Shown here: one piece after another, positions 24,861-32,991 of the stretch
Numbering within the stretch: position 1 is the first letter of the stretch
Layout of the letters: the number at the start of each line of letters is the position of its first letter
Program-made: the position numbers and the translations under genes
Assembly (NCBI GenBank): GCA_910587705.1
Contig: CAJUMX010000001.1
Location: 372,001-436,000 of the forward strand
Reading direction: 5' to 3'
Source: an uncultured Oscillibacter sp.
GTDB taxonomy: Bacteria > Bacillota > Clostridia > Oscillospirales > Oscillospiraceae
DNA: 64,000 nt
The notes under the pieces: model-generated
Told to the model about the DNA's origin: nothing
What the model saw: the letters and a program-made list of their open reading frames with translations, nothing else
The model's database searches: none

Positions 24861-25964
24861 ATGATGCTGAAATTTATCCACGCGGCGGACTTCCATCTGG
24901 ACAGCGCCTTTGCCGCTCTGCCCCCCGGGCGGGCGGCGGAGCGGCGGCGGGAGAGCCGGGAGCTCCCCTTCCGGCTGGCGGACTATGTGAACGCCCACGG
25001 CGTGCAGCTGGTGCTGCTGGCCGGGGACCTCTTTGACAGCGCCGCCCCCTACCGGGAAACCGGAGAGTCCCTGGCGGAGGCCCTGGGGCGAATGAAGGCC
25101 CAGGTCTTTGCCGCGCCGGGAAACCACGACTGGTACGGCCCCGGCAGTCCCTGGGTCACGGTGGACTGGCCGGAGAACGTGCACATTTTCCGGGAAACCG
25201 CCATGACCTCCGTGGACCTGCCGGAGCTGGGCGTCACCGTCCATGGGGCGGCCTTCACCGCCCCGGAGCAGGGGACCAGCCTTCTGGCGGGCTTCTCCGC
25301 ACCGGAGGACGGACGGGTTCACCTGGGCCTTCTCCACGGGGAGATGGACCCGGCGGAGGCCCGCTACAACCCCCTGGGGCGAGAGGAGATCGCCGCCAGC
25401 GGCCTAAGCTATCTGGCCCTGGGGCACATCCACAAGCGGGGGGAGCCCAGAGCCTGCGGAAAAACCCTCTGCGCCTGGCCCGGCTGTCTGGAGGGCCGGG
25501 GCTTTGACGAGCTGGGGGAGAAGGGCTTTTACGAGGGCGTGATCGACGACGGGGGTAGTCTCTCCCTGACCTTCGTGCCCTTCGCCGGGCGGCGCTATGA
25601 AATTCTGGAGGTGGACGTGACGGGAAAGGTCTCGCCTCGGGCCGCCGTGGAGGACGCTCTTCCGGGGGACACGGCCAGAGACCTCTACCGCGTCCTTCTC
25701 ACTGGCGAGGCCGGAGAGGGCGGCGGAGACGCCAAGGCCCTGGAGACGGCCCTGGCCGGGCGGTTTTACGCCCTGGAGGTCCGGGACCACACCCGGGTGG
25801 CGGCGGATGTCTGGGCCCGGGCCGGGGAGGACTCTCTCCGGGGCCTGTTTCTCCGGGAGCTCCGGGCCAAATGGGACGCCGCCGGAGACGAGGGAGAGCG
25901 GGAGGCCATTGTCCAGGCGGTGCGCTTTGGTCTCGCGGCCCTGGACCACCGGGATTTGGGCTGA
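24861..25964 (+). CDS. SbcD/YhaO-like metallophosphoesterase (DNA repair exonuclease family)
   Basis: A 367-residue protein. Its N-terminal calcineurin-like domain carries the Mre11/SbcD metal motifs: FIHAADFHLDSAF, LLAGDLFDSA, APGNHDWYGPG, LGLLHGEMD and YLALGHIHKRG. A C-terminal region of about 130 residues probably serves as capping/partner-binding domain. Proteins of this class work with an SbcC/YhaN-type ATPase, usually the next gene. No such gene follows here. ATG 24861 or 24864 both follow GGGAGG. Confidence 0.88.
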   Translation: MMLKFIHAADFHLDSAFAALPPGRAAERRRESRELPFRLADYVNAHGVQLVLLAGDLFDSAAPYRETGESLAEALGRMKAQVFAAPGNHDWYGPGSPWVTVDWPENVHIFRETAMTSVDLPELGVTVHGAAFTAPEQGTSLLAGFSAPEDGRVHLGLLHGEMDPAEARYNPLGREEIAASGLSYLALGHIHKRGEPRACGKTLCAWPGCLEGRGFDELGEKGFYEGVIDDGGSLSLTFVPFAGRRYEILEVDVTGKVSPRAAVEDALPGDTARDLYRVLLTGEAGEGGGDAKALETALAGRFYALEVRDHTRVAADVWARAGEDSLRGLFLRELRAKWDAAGDEGEREAIVQAVRFGLAALDHRDLG

Positions 25965-26131
25965 CCTTCTTTACCGAAGAGATTTGGATAACGGGAAAAA
26001 ACCAGCCCGCGCGTGCCCTGGCCGTCCGGCGTTGATCTGGGCCGAAGCGGCGGGGCTCCCGCTCGGGAGCCCATTTGGATACCGTCCCTGGCAGCCTGAC
26101 AGATTTTTTGTCAAATACTTGGAAAAAGAAC

Positions 26132-26253
26132 TTGCAATTTGAAGGGGACTATGATATCCTATTCAGGCTTACAAAAGGGCGGTCCTCTGCCGCGTGGGAA
26201 AAACGCACAGAAAACGCGGGTAAGAACGCCTATAAAACAGGAGGAAGTATCCC
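26132..26253 (+). promoter_or_regulatory. rplS promoter and leader
   Basis: TTGCAA (26132-26137), 17-base spacer, TATCCT (26155-26160), then about 87 bases of untranslated leader before rplS. The leader could carry the L19 autoregulatory structure known in Firmicutes, but I could not confirm the fold. The rest of the gap from 25965 shows only a GGGCTCCC/GGGAGCCC hairpin near 26054-26074 and no gene. Confidence 0.5.
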
Positions 26254-26595
26254 ATGGATCTCATCAAGGAACTGAACAAAGAAGCGCTTGGCAAGGAAAC
26301 GCCCAAGGTGCAGATCGGCGACACCGTTCGCGTCCACGTAAAGGTTAAGGAAGGCTCCCGGGAGCGCATCCAGGTTTTCGAGGGCACCGTCATCGCCAAG
26401 AAGCACGGCGGCATTGAGGAAACCATCACCGTCCGCCGCATCTCCTACGGTGTGGGCGTGGAGAAGGTGTTCCCCGTGCACTCCCCCTCCATCGACACCA
26501 TTCAGGTTGTCCGCAACGGCAAGGTCCGCCGGGCCAAGCTGTACTATCTGCGGGGCCGCGTGGGCAAGGCTGCCAAGATCAAGGAGAAGCTGTAA
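26254..26595 (+). CDS. rplS: 50S ribosomal protein L19
   Basis: A 113-residue ribosomal protein at the 30S-50S interface. Diagnostic blocks are [52 protein letters not shown] and [21 protein letters not shown]. The ATG follows AGGAGG. It is monocistronic, with a terminator directly after. Confidence 0.98.
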   Translation: MDLIKELNKEALGKETPKVQIGDTVRVHVKVKEGSRERIQVFEGTVIAKKHGGIEETITVRRISYGVGVEKVFPVHSPSIDTIQVVRNGKVRRAKLYYLRGRVGKAAKIKEKL

Positions 26596-26610
26596 GCTCC
26601 AGGAATCCGA

Positions 26611-26638
26611 AAGAGAGGCGCAGGCCTCTCTTTTTTCC
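26611..26638 (+). terminator. Terminator of rplS
   Basis: 9-bp stem AAGAGAGGC/GCCTCTCTT, 4-base loop, followed by a run of T. Confidence 0.88.
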
Positions 26639-26640
26639 TC

Positions 26641-26930
26641 TTGCTTTTCCCGCGGAATTGTGCTATAAAAGAAAAAGATCATACCTGATTCGCGATGAAC
26701 GGGAAAATAACGATCACGCCTCGCCAAGAGAGGATGGGCCGCCGGCTGCAAGCCCGTCTGCGACGCGCCGTTTGGTTCGCCCGGGAGCCGCCGTGGAGAC
26801 ACGGCCGGTCCGCCCTCCGTTACCGGGGCCTCGAGAGCGCACCTCTGGGCGCGAATTTGGGTGGTACCGCGGAAGGAGTTGCCTTTCGTCCCAGGCTTGG
26901 GGCGGAGGGTTTTTCTTTTTTCCTCTCCGA
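26641..26930 (+). promoter_or_regulatory. T-box leader with its promoter, upstream of the pheS region
   Basis: TTGCTT-17-TATAAA (26641-26669) is followed by a leader with AGAGAGG (26730-26736), a GGCTGCAAGCC hairpin, and the conserved antiterminator T-box GGGTGGTACCGCG (26859-26871). It ends in a terminator stem CGTCCCA/TGGGGCG with a long T-rich tail (26887-26925). T-boxes read uncharged tRNA and usually control aminoacyl-tRNA synthetases. pheS and pheT follow, after one intervening gene. Stem I seems short and I could not assign the specifier codon reliably. Confidence 0.85.
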
Positions 26931-26956
26931 CTTTTTAGAGAAAGGACCTGACTGCC

Positions 26957-27853
26957 ATGTACTCCCTTCCCCTGGCACTGGCGCTGTCCCTGTCGCTGTC
27001 CATCGCCGCCCCCTTCTCCCCGGCTGTCCCGGCGGCCGCCGCCCCGGAGCCCCAGGCGGTTCAGGCCCGGATGGCCCCGGAAATTCCCACAATTTCCCCC
27101 TCCTCGCCAGAGGGCGCGCCGGTAACCTACGAGCTCCGTCTGCCGGTGCTGATGTACCACCACGTGGTCCACGACTGGCAGGCGTGCAACGAGATGACCG
27201 TCACCGTGGGACGGCTGGAGCAGGACCTCCAGTGGCTGGCGGAAATGGGCTATCACACCATCCTTCCCCGGGAGCTGGCGGCGGGAGAGCCCCTGCCGGA
27301 AAAGCCCATCCTTCTCACCTTCGACGACGGCTATCGAAGCAACTACGATCTGGCCTACCCCCTCCTCCAGCAGTACCGGGCCAAGGCCGTCATCGCCGTC
27401 ATGGCCTATATGCAGGACAACCCCGGGGGGAATTTCCTCACCTGGGACATGTGCCGGGAGATGACCGCCTCGGGTCTGGTGGAAATCGGCTCCCACGGCT
27501 ATGCCATCCACAACCTGGACGGGCGGATGGGAAACTTTGTCCCCGGGCAGGCCAACGGCGTCCAGCGGCGCAAGGGCGAGTCCGACAACGATTTCTACTG
27601 CCGGGTGCTGGAGGACCTGCGGTACAGCTTTGACCGCATCGCCCAGGAGACCGGGGTCCCCCCCAGCTACTTCGCCTATCCCTTCGGCAAGACGGACCCG
27701 GACGCCGACGCGTATTTGGCGGCCCTCTTCCCCGTGACGGCGGTAACCGGGCCCGGGAAGCACACCGCGAATCTCTCTAAGGGGCTGCACCAGCTGCCCC
27801 GCTTCACCGTTACCATGGAGCGCCCGCCCTGGGCGCTGCTGCGCAATTCCTGA
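26957..27853 (+). CDS. Secreted polysaccharide deacetylase (NodB family)
   Basis: A 298-residue exported or membrane-anchored protein with an N-terminal hydrophobic signal (YSLPLALALSLSLSIAA). The NodB homology domain has RLPVLMYHHV, LTFDDGY with Asp123/Asp124, His180 and His185 in SHGYAIH, and YFAYPFGKTD. It would remove acetyl groups from cell-wall or other N-acetyl glycans. It sits directly behind the T-box and 32 bases ahead of pheS, an unexpected place for this function. The ribosome site (AGAAAGG) is weak. Confidence 0.88.
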   Translation: MYSLPLALALSLSLSIAAPFSPAVPAAAAPEPQAVQARMAPEIPTISPSSPEGAPVTYELRLPVLMYHHVVHDWQACNEMTVTVGRLEQDLQWLAEMGYHTILPRELAAGEPLPEKPILLTFDDGYRSNYDLAYPLLQQYRAKAVIAVMAYMQDNPGGNFLTWDMCREMTASGLVEIGSHGYAIHNLDGRMGNFVPGQANGVQRRKGESDNDFYCRVLEDLRYSFDRIAQETGVPPSYFAYPFGKTDPDADAYLAALFPVTAVTGPGKHTANLSKGLHQLPRFTVTMERPPWALLRNS

Positions 27854-27885
27854 GCCAACACATCCAAGAAAAGGAGTACCACGAT

Positions 27886-28911
27886 ATGAAAGAACAGTTG
27901 GAAGCCATTCGCCAAGGGGCGCTGGAGGCCATCGCCTCCGCCCAGGAGGTCGCCGGACTGGAGGCCCTTCGGGTCAAGTACCTAGGCAAGAAGGGCGAGC
28001 TCACCGCCGTCTTAAAGCAGATGGGCGGCCTCTCCGCCGAGCTTCGGCCCGTCATGGGCCAGCTGGCCAACGACGTACGCTCCAGCCTGGAGCGGGCCAT
28101 CGAGTCTCAGTCCGGCGTCCTCTCCCAGAAGGCCTTGGAGGCCAAGCTGGCGGCGGAGGCCGTGGACGTGACCATCCCCGGGAAAAAGCCCCTCCTTGGC
28201 CACAAGCACCCCATGTATTCCGTCCTGGACGAGATGAAGGAGATCTTTCTGAACATGGGCTTTGAGATCATGGACGGCCCGGAGATCGAGCAGGCGGACT
28301 ACAACTTCACCAAGCTCAACGCCCCGGAGAACCATCCCTCCCGGGACTGGACGGACACCTTTTATCTGACGGAGGACTCCTCCGTCCTCCTCCGCTCCCA
28401 GACCTCCCCCATGCAGATTCGGGCCATGGAGGGCTATGGCGTGCCCATCCGCATGATCTCCGCCGGGCGGGTGTACCGCAAGGACGAGGTGGACGCCACC
28501 CACTCCCCCATGTTCCACCAGATCGAGGGTTTGGTGGTGGACAAGGGCATCACCATGGCGGACCTCAAGGGGACGCTGAACGCCGTTATCCGGGAAATCT
28601 ACGGCCCGGAGACCCAGACCCGCTTCCGCCCCCACCATTTCCCCTTCACGGAGCCCAGCTGCGAGGTGGACATCCAGTGCTACAAGTGCGGCGGAAAGGG
28701 CTGCCCCACCTGCAAGGGCGAGGGCTGGATTGAGATTCTGGGGGCGGGCATGGTCCACCCCAAGGTGCTGCGAAACTGCGGCGTGGACCCGGAGGAATAC
28801 TCCGGCTTCGCCTTCGGCATGGGCCTGGAGCGGCTGGCCTTGGGCCGGTACAAAATCAGCGACATGCGTCTGATCTTTGAAAACGACATCCGCTTCCTGG
28901 AGCAGTTCTGA
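27886..28911 (+). CDS. pheS: Phenylalanine--tRNA ligase alpha subunit
   Basis: A 341-residue class II synthetase subunit. It has the N-terminal coiled coil (about 1-90), motif 2 (GRVYRKDEVDATHSPMFHQ), and motif 3 (FAFGMGLERLALGRYKISDMR). A zinc-like Cys set CYKCGGKGCPTCKGEGW sits in the middle, found in a subset of bacterial PheS. The ATG follows AAAAGGAG. The operon is deacetylase-pheS-Imm51-like-pheT under a T-box. Confidence 0.97.
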   Translation: MKEQLEAIRQGALEAIASAQEVAGLEALRVKYLGKKGELTAVLKQMGGLSAELRPVMGQLANDVRSSLERAIESQSGVLSQKALEAKLAAEAVDVTIPGKKPLLGHKHPMYSVLDEMKEIFLNMGFEIMDGPEIEQADYNFTKLNAPENHPSRDWTDTFYLTEDSSVLLRSQTSPMQIRAMEGYGVPIRMISAGRVYRKDEVDATHSPMFHQIEGLVVDKGITMADLKGTLNAVIREIYGPETQTRFRPHHFPFTEPSCEVDIQCYKCGGKGCPTCKGEGWIEILGAGMVHPKVLRNCGVDPEEYSGFAFGMGLERLALGRYKISDMRLIFENDIRFLEQF

Positions 28912-28930
28912 CGAAATAGGAGGGGTTGAC

Positions 28931-29290
28931 ATGGCGGATTATGTATCGGTTTTCACCTATAACAACCATGTGTCCGTTTCCTTTGATGCTGAGGACCCCA
29001 AGGTCATGGCCCTGGGGGAAACGCTGTATGCCCTCTGCCCAGACGCCTATATGAACGGCTACAACTGGGACGCGCTTTTCCGGTACTACCTGGAAAAGCA
29101 CGAGCCCGCAATTCTAGAGGGCCTGAACCCGGACCCCGAAGCGGGCTCCTATTCGGCCATCTGGCCCCTCTCCCCGGAAAACGAGGCCCGGGCCAGACGC
29201 TTTGAGGAAATGATCCGCTCCCTGGTGGAGCATGAGGAAGAGCTCTGCCGCCTCGTTCAGGAAGAGGGCGGCGAAATCGAGTGGGACTGA
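28931..29290 (+). CDS. Imm51-like small protein between pheS and pheT
   Basis: A 119-residue acidic soluble protein. The middle AYMNGYNWDALFRYYLEKH and EGLNPDPEAGSYSAIWPL stretches resemble the Immunity-51 family associated with polymorphic toxin systems, with an acidic helical tail (EEMIRSLVEHEEELCRLVQE). The family call is from memory of the motif and is moderate. It starts 20 bases after pheS with a good AGGAGG and ends 33 bases before pheT, so it is co-transcribed with both. No toxin gene is nearby. Confidence 0.6.
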   Translation: MADYVSVFTYNNHVSVSFDAEDPKVMALGETLYALCPDAYMNGYNWDALFRYYLEKHEPAILEGLNPDPEAGSYSAIWPLSPENEARARRFEEMIRSLVEHEEELCRLVQEEGGEIEWD

Positions 29291-29323
29291 CCGCTCACTT
29301 TCACAGGAAAGAGGAGTTACGAT

Positions 29324-32047
29324 ATGAAACTATCCCGTAAATGGTTACAAGAATTTGTGGACATCGGCCCGGTCAGCGACCGGGACTTCGCCGAGGCCAT
29401 GACCATCTCCGGCTCTAAGGTGGAGGTCACGGAGGACCTGGGGGCGGAGATCGCAAACGTTGTTGTGGGCCGCATCAAGGAGATGGAGCGCCATCCCGAC
29501 AGCGACCATATGTGGGTCTGTCATGTGGACATCGGGGAACAGGAGCTGGTCCAGATCGTCACCGGGGCCTGGAACATCCACGAGGGGGACCTGGTCCCCG
29601 TGGCCAAGCACAACTCTACCCTCCCCGGCGGCAAAAAAATCACCCGGGGCAAGCTGCGGGGCGTGCTGTCCGACGGCATGATGTGCGGCCTTCATGAGCT
29701 GGGCCTGGACGAGCGGGATTTCCCCTATGCCGCCGTCACCGCCGCCGCCCTGCTGAATGACTATAAGCCCATAGACCCGGAAAAACCCTCCATCCCCGCA
29801 GACATCCAGCCTGGACACAAGCTCTTCGGGCCGGTGGTCTGCGCCCGGGTGGACCTGGTGACGCACAACGGCGGGGGACACTGGACCTTTGCCCTGGACT
29901 GGGGCGAAGGCAGCGGAAACGTCCACAACGTCCGCCTCCAGAATATCCACCAGGGGGATCTGGTGGCCTACAACACCAAAACCCAATCCATCTGCACCCT
30001 GGCAGACCTCCACGCGGAGCAGAAGGAGTTCCCCCACTGCATCCCCGACGGCATTTTTGTCCTCTACGAGGACTGCAAACCCGGCGACGATATCAAGCCC
30101 GTCATCGGCGCGGACGATCATGTGGTGGAGTTTGAAATCACCCCCAACCGGCCCGACTGCCTCAGCGTCATCGGTCTGGCCCGGGAGGTCTCCGCCACCT
30201 TCGACAAGCCCATGAGGTTCCACGAGCCCGTGGTGAAGGGCTGTCCCGAGGACGCGGACACCCCCCTGGCCCGCTCCCTGCCGGAGCTGCTGGACGTGGA
30301 GACCCCGGACCCGGAGCTCTGCCCCCGGTACACCGCCCGGATGGTGCGGAACGTGAAGATCGCCCCCTCCCCCAAGTGGATGCGGGAACGGCTCCGGGCT
30401 AGCGGCGTCCGGCCCATCAACAACATTGTGGACATCACCAACTATGTGATGCTGGAATACGGCCAGCCCATGCACGCCTTTGACTACCGCTATGTGAAGG
30501 GTGGAAAAATCGTGGTTCGCCGGGCTAGGACCGGCGAGGAGCTGACCACCCTGGACGGCAATCTTCGGAAGCTGACCCCCGACATGCTGGTCATTGCCGA
30601 CGACACCCGGGCCGTGGGCCTGGCGGGCGTCATGGGCGGGCTGAACAGCGAGATTGTGGGAGACACCGTGGACGTGGTCTTTGAATCCGCCAACTTCGAT
30701 GGGGCCTGCATCCGGAAAACCGCCCTGGCCCTGGGGATGCGGACGGAGGCCTCCGCCAAGTTCGAAAAGGGTCTGGACATCCTCAACACCCTCCCTGCCG
30801 TGAATCGAGCCTGCGAGCTGGTGGAGCTGCTGGAGGCCGGGGAGGTCGTAGACGGCGTTATTGACATTCTGAACTACGTTCCCCAGCCCGTCCTTTTAAA
30901 GCTGGAGCCGGAAAATATAAACGCCCTGCTGGGCACGGACGTTTCGGAGAACGTGATGTATACCATCCTCCAGCGGCTGGGCTTTGAAGCTACCATGGAA
31001 CGAGGCATGCTCGAGGTTCCCTCCTGGCGGAGCGACGTGGAGGGCATGGCGGACCTGGCCGAGGAGGTGGCCCGGTTCCACGGCTACAACAATATCCCCA
31101 GCACTCTCTCCGCCGGATTGAACGAGCGCCGGGGCTGGAACCCCGTCCAGCAGGCGGAAAACGCCGCCGGGGCCCTCTGCCGGGGACTGGGCTACAGCGA
31201 AATCATCACCTATTCTTTCATCAGTCCCACCTACTACGATAAGATCAACCTCCCGGCGGACTCCTCTCTCCGGAACTCCATGAAGATTTTGAACCCCCTG
31301 GGGGAGGATACCTCCATTATGCGCACCACCACCCTGCCCTCCATGCTGGAGATTCTGGCCCGGAACTGCCACTACCGCAACAAAGCCGTCCGGCTCTACG
31401 AGCTGGGCCGGACCTACTTCCCCAAAAACGACGGCTCCGGCATGGCCGACGAGCCCAAGGTGCTGTCTCTGGGGGCCTATGGCGGCGGTATGGATTTCTT
31501 CGAGATGAAGGGAGCCGTGGAGGCCGTGCTGGAGGGCCTGCGCATCCAGGACCTCCGCTTTGAGGCGGAAGCCGGGAACCCCTCCTACCACCCGGGCCGC
31601 TGCGCCAAGGTTTCCAGCGGTGACTGCCTCCTGGGCATACTAGGGCAGATTCATCCCGCCGTGGCGGAGAACTATGACGTGGACTGCGAGCTCTATGCGG
31701 CGGAGCTGAACTTCAACGCCCTCTTTGACAGCATGGGCGGCGCTCCCATCTACCAGCCCCTGCCCCGCTTCCCCGCCGTCACCCGGGACATCGCCCTGGT
31801 CTGTGACAAGGACCTCCCCGTAGGCAAGCTGGAGGACTGCATCCGCCGGGGGGCCAAGGGCCTTTTAAGGGCCGTCAGTCTCTTCGACGTATACACCGGC
31901 AAGGGCGTGCCGGAGGGAAAGAAGAGCGTGGCCTTCAGCCTGGAGCTCCGCTCCGACGACCGCAGCCTCACCGCGCAGGAGGCCGACGAGGACGTGAAGG
32001 GCATCCTGGAGCTGCTTTCCAAGGAGCTGAATTCCGTCCTTCGGTAA
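29324..32047 (+). CDS. pheT: Phenylalanine--tRNA ligase beta subunit, with a ~100-residue insertion
   Basis: A 907-residue subunit, about 100 residues longer than usual. The N-terminal EMAP/OB domain is normal (HPDSDHMWVCHVDIG). After DGMMCGLHELGLDERDFP (about 118-134) an extra segment runs to about residue 238, before IPDGIFVLYED and FEITPNRPDCLS restore the family pattern. B3/B4, B5, core and the C-terminal anticodon-binding FDX-ACB domain follow (RFPAVTRDIALVCD, SLFDVYTGKGVPEGKKS). The complex charges tRNA-Phe with PheS. The ATG follows AAGAGGAG. Confidence 0.96.
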   Translation: MKLSRKWLQEFVDIGPVSDRDFAEAMTISGSKVEVTEDLGAEIANVVVGRIKEMERHPDSDHMWVCHVDIGEQELVQIVTGAWNIHEGDLVPVAKHNSTLPGGKKITRGKLRGVLSDGMMCGLHELGLDERDFPYAAVTAAALLNDYKPIDPEKPSIPADIQPGHKLFGPVVCARVDLVTHNGGGHWTFALDWGEGSGNVHNVRLQNIHQGDLVAYNTKTQSICTLADLHAEQKEFPHCIPDGIFVLYEDCKPGDDIKPVIGADDHVVEFEITPNRPDCLSVIGLAREVSATFDKPMRFHEPVVKGCPEDADTPLARSLPELLDVETPDPELCPRYTARMVRNVKIAPSPKWMRERLRASGVRPINNIVDITNYVMLEYGQPMHAFDYRYVKGGKIVVRRARTGEELTTLDGNLRKLTPDMLVIADDTRAVGLAGVMGGLNSEIVGDTVDVVFESANFDGACIRKTALALGMRTEASAKFEKGLDILNTLPAVNRACELVELLEAGEVVDGVIDILNYVPQPVLLKLEPENINALLGTDVSENVMYTILQRLGFEATMERGMLEVPSWRSDVEGMADLAEEVARFHGYNNIPSTLSAGLNERRGWNPVQQAENAAGALCRGLGYSEIITYSFISPTYYDKINLPADSSLRNSMKILNPLGEDTSIMRTTTLPSMLEILARNCHYRNKAVRLYELGRTYFPKNDGSGMADEPKVLSLGAYGGGMDFFEMKGAVEAVLEGLRIQDLRFEAEAGNPSYHPGRCAKVSSGDCLLGILGQIHPAVAENYDVDCELYAAELNFNALFDSMGGAPIYQPLPRFPAVTRDIALVCDKDLPVGKLEDCIRRGAKGLLRAVSLFDVYTGKGVPEGKKSVAFSLELRSDDRSLTAQEADEDVKGILELLSKELNSVLR

Positions 32048-32098
32048 GCGCGGGGAGCGGTTCAGTAAAAATCTTTCGTAAAAATCCCGCCGAAACCC

Positions 32099-32127
32099 TT
32101 TACAGTTTGCCGAAAAGCGAGTATACT
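32099..32127 (+). promoter_or_regulatory. ireB promoter
   Basis: TTTACA (32099-32104), 17-base spacer, TATACT (32122-32127), 32 bases ahead of ireB. Confidence 0.65.
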
Positions 32128-32159
32128 AGAGGAGAATCAGAAAGGAAGGTGGTGTACCT

Positions 32160-32405
32160 ATGGACGATTTCACCAGAAAATTCAACCTTGCCCTGGAAAA
32201 GGATGCGGAGATTCATCAGATTCTCTCCACCGTATACAAATCCCTGGAGGAGAAGGGCTATAACCCCATCAACCAAATTGTGGGCTATATCCTGTCCGAG
32301 GACCCCACCTATATCACCAACCACAACAACGCCCGGACCCTGATCCGCAAGATCGACCGGGATGAGCTGTTGCAGGTACTGGTGCGGAAGTATCTGGGTC
32401 AGTAA
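32160..32405 (+). CDS. ireB: IreB family regulatory phosphoprotein
   Basis: An 81-residue protein of the IreB (formerly DUF965) family, a substrate of the IreK/PrkC wall-sensing kinase in enterococci that tunes cephalosporin resistance. The core [29 protein letters not shown] is characteristic; quoted in part: [17 protein letters not shown]. The ATG follows AAGGAAGGTGG. In many Firmicutes it sits with ruvX and alaS; here it follows pheT with its own promoter and terminator. Confidence 0.93.
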   Translation: MDDFTRKFNLALEKDAEIHQILSTVYKSLEEKGYNPINQIVGYILSEDPTYITNHNNARTLIRKIDRDELLQVLVRKYLGQ

Positions 32406-32442
32406 CAAAAAGAGTTACAAATTGTCATCAATTTCGACGCGC

Positions 32443-32510
32443 ATCCCGTGGAGTACGGTCAGCCGCCCCCTAAGGCGGCGGCCGGATTCCACGGGATTTT
32501 TGCGTTTTTT
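32443..32510 (+). terminator. Terminator of ireB
   Basis: Long imperfect stem with outer arms ATCCCGTGGA/TCCACGGGAT and inner GCCGCC/GGCGGC, followed by TTTTTGCGTTTTTT. Confidence 0.88.
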
Positions 32511-32566
32511 GTCAGAGTTGTCCTAAAGCGCCCTGGTTTTTTCGTCAAAATGCTTAGATTAGAATG

Positions 32567-32595
32567 TTGACAAAACGGGAAAAAGATGTTACAAT
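32567..32595 (+). promoter_or_regulatory. Promoter of the 102-residue hypothetical gene
   Basis: TTGACA (32567-32572), 17-base spacer, TACAAT (32590-32595). Confidence 0.8.
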
Positions 32596-32625
32596 TTGGT
32601 TACAAAATTTTTCAGGGAGGTTTTT

Positions 32626-32934
32626 ATGGCTGGGAGCAAGAACAGCAAAACCGAGGGTCTTATGTATAAGGGCCATCCGCTTCGCCGGGCAGGCAACCTG
32701 ATCTACTACGGCACGATGGCTGAAAAATATATCATCATGATGCAGGTGCTGGACACCAAGAAGGAGCAGGACCTGGACCTGGCCTCCAAGGTCTCCATCC
32801 AGCTCCAGCTCACGGACCCGGAGCTGAAATCCCGGGACCGCGTGGTCAAAAGGAGCGAAAAGGACAGCCTCTACGCGGCGATGGACATTGCCACCGTCTG
32901 GCTGAACCGGGCTCTGGCGGGCAAGGAGAAATAA
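32626..32934 (+). CDS. Conserved-looking hypothetical protein, 102 residues
   Basis: A small basic cytoplasmic protein, starting MAGSKNSKTEGLMYKGHPL, with a central YYGTMAEKYIIMMQVLD and a helical C-terminus ending in LNRALAGKEK. No membrane segment and no known motif; I do not recognise its family. It has a near-consensus promoter and a strong AGGGAGG site, so it is probably well expressed. An NlpC/P60 gene follows 57 bases later. Confidence 0.75.
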   Translation: MAGSKNSKTEGLMYKGHPLRRAGNLIYYGTMAEKYIIMMQVLDTKKEQDLDLASKVSIQLQLTDPELKSRDRVVKRSEKDSLYAAMDIATVWLNRALAGKEK

Positions 32935-32991
32935 AGCCGGCCGCTTACCCCAACCGTTTTACAAAAGATACGAGAAAGGAAGCAACCACTT

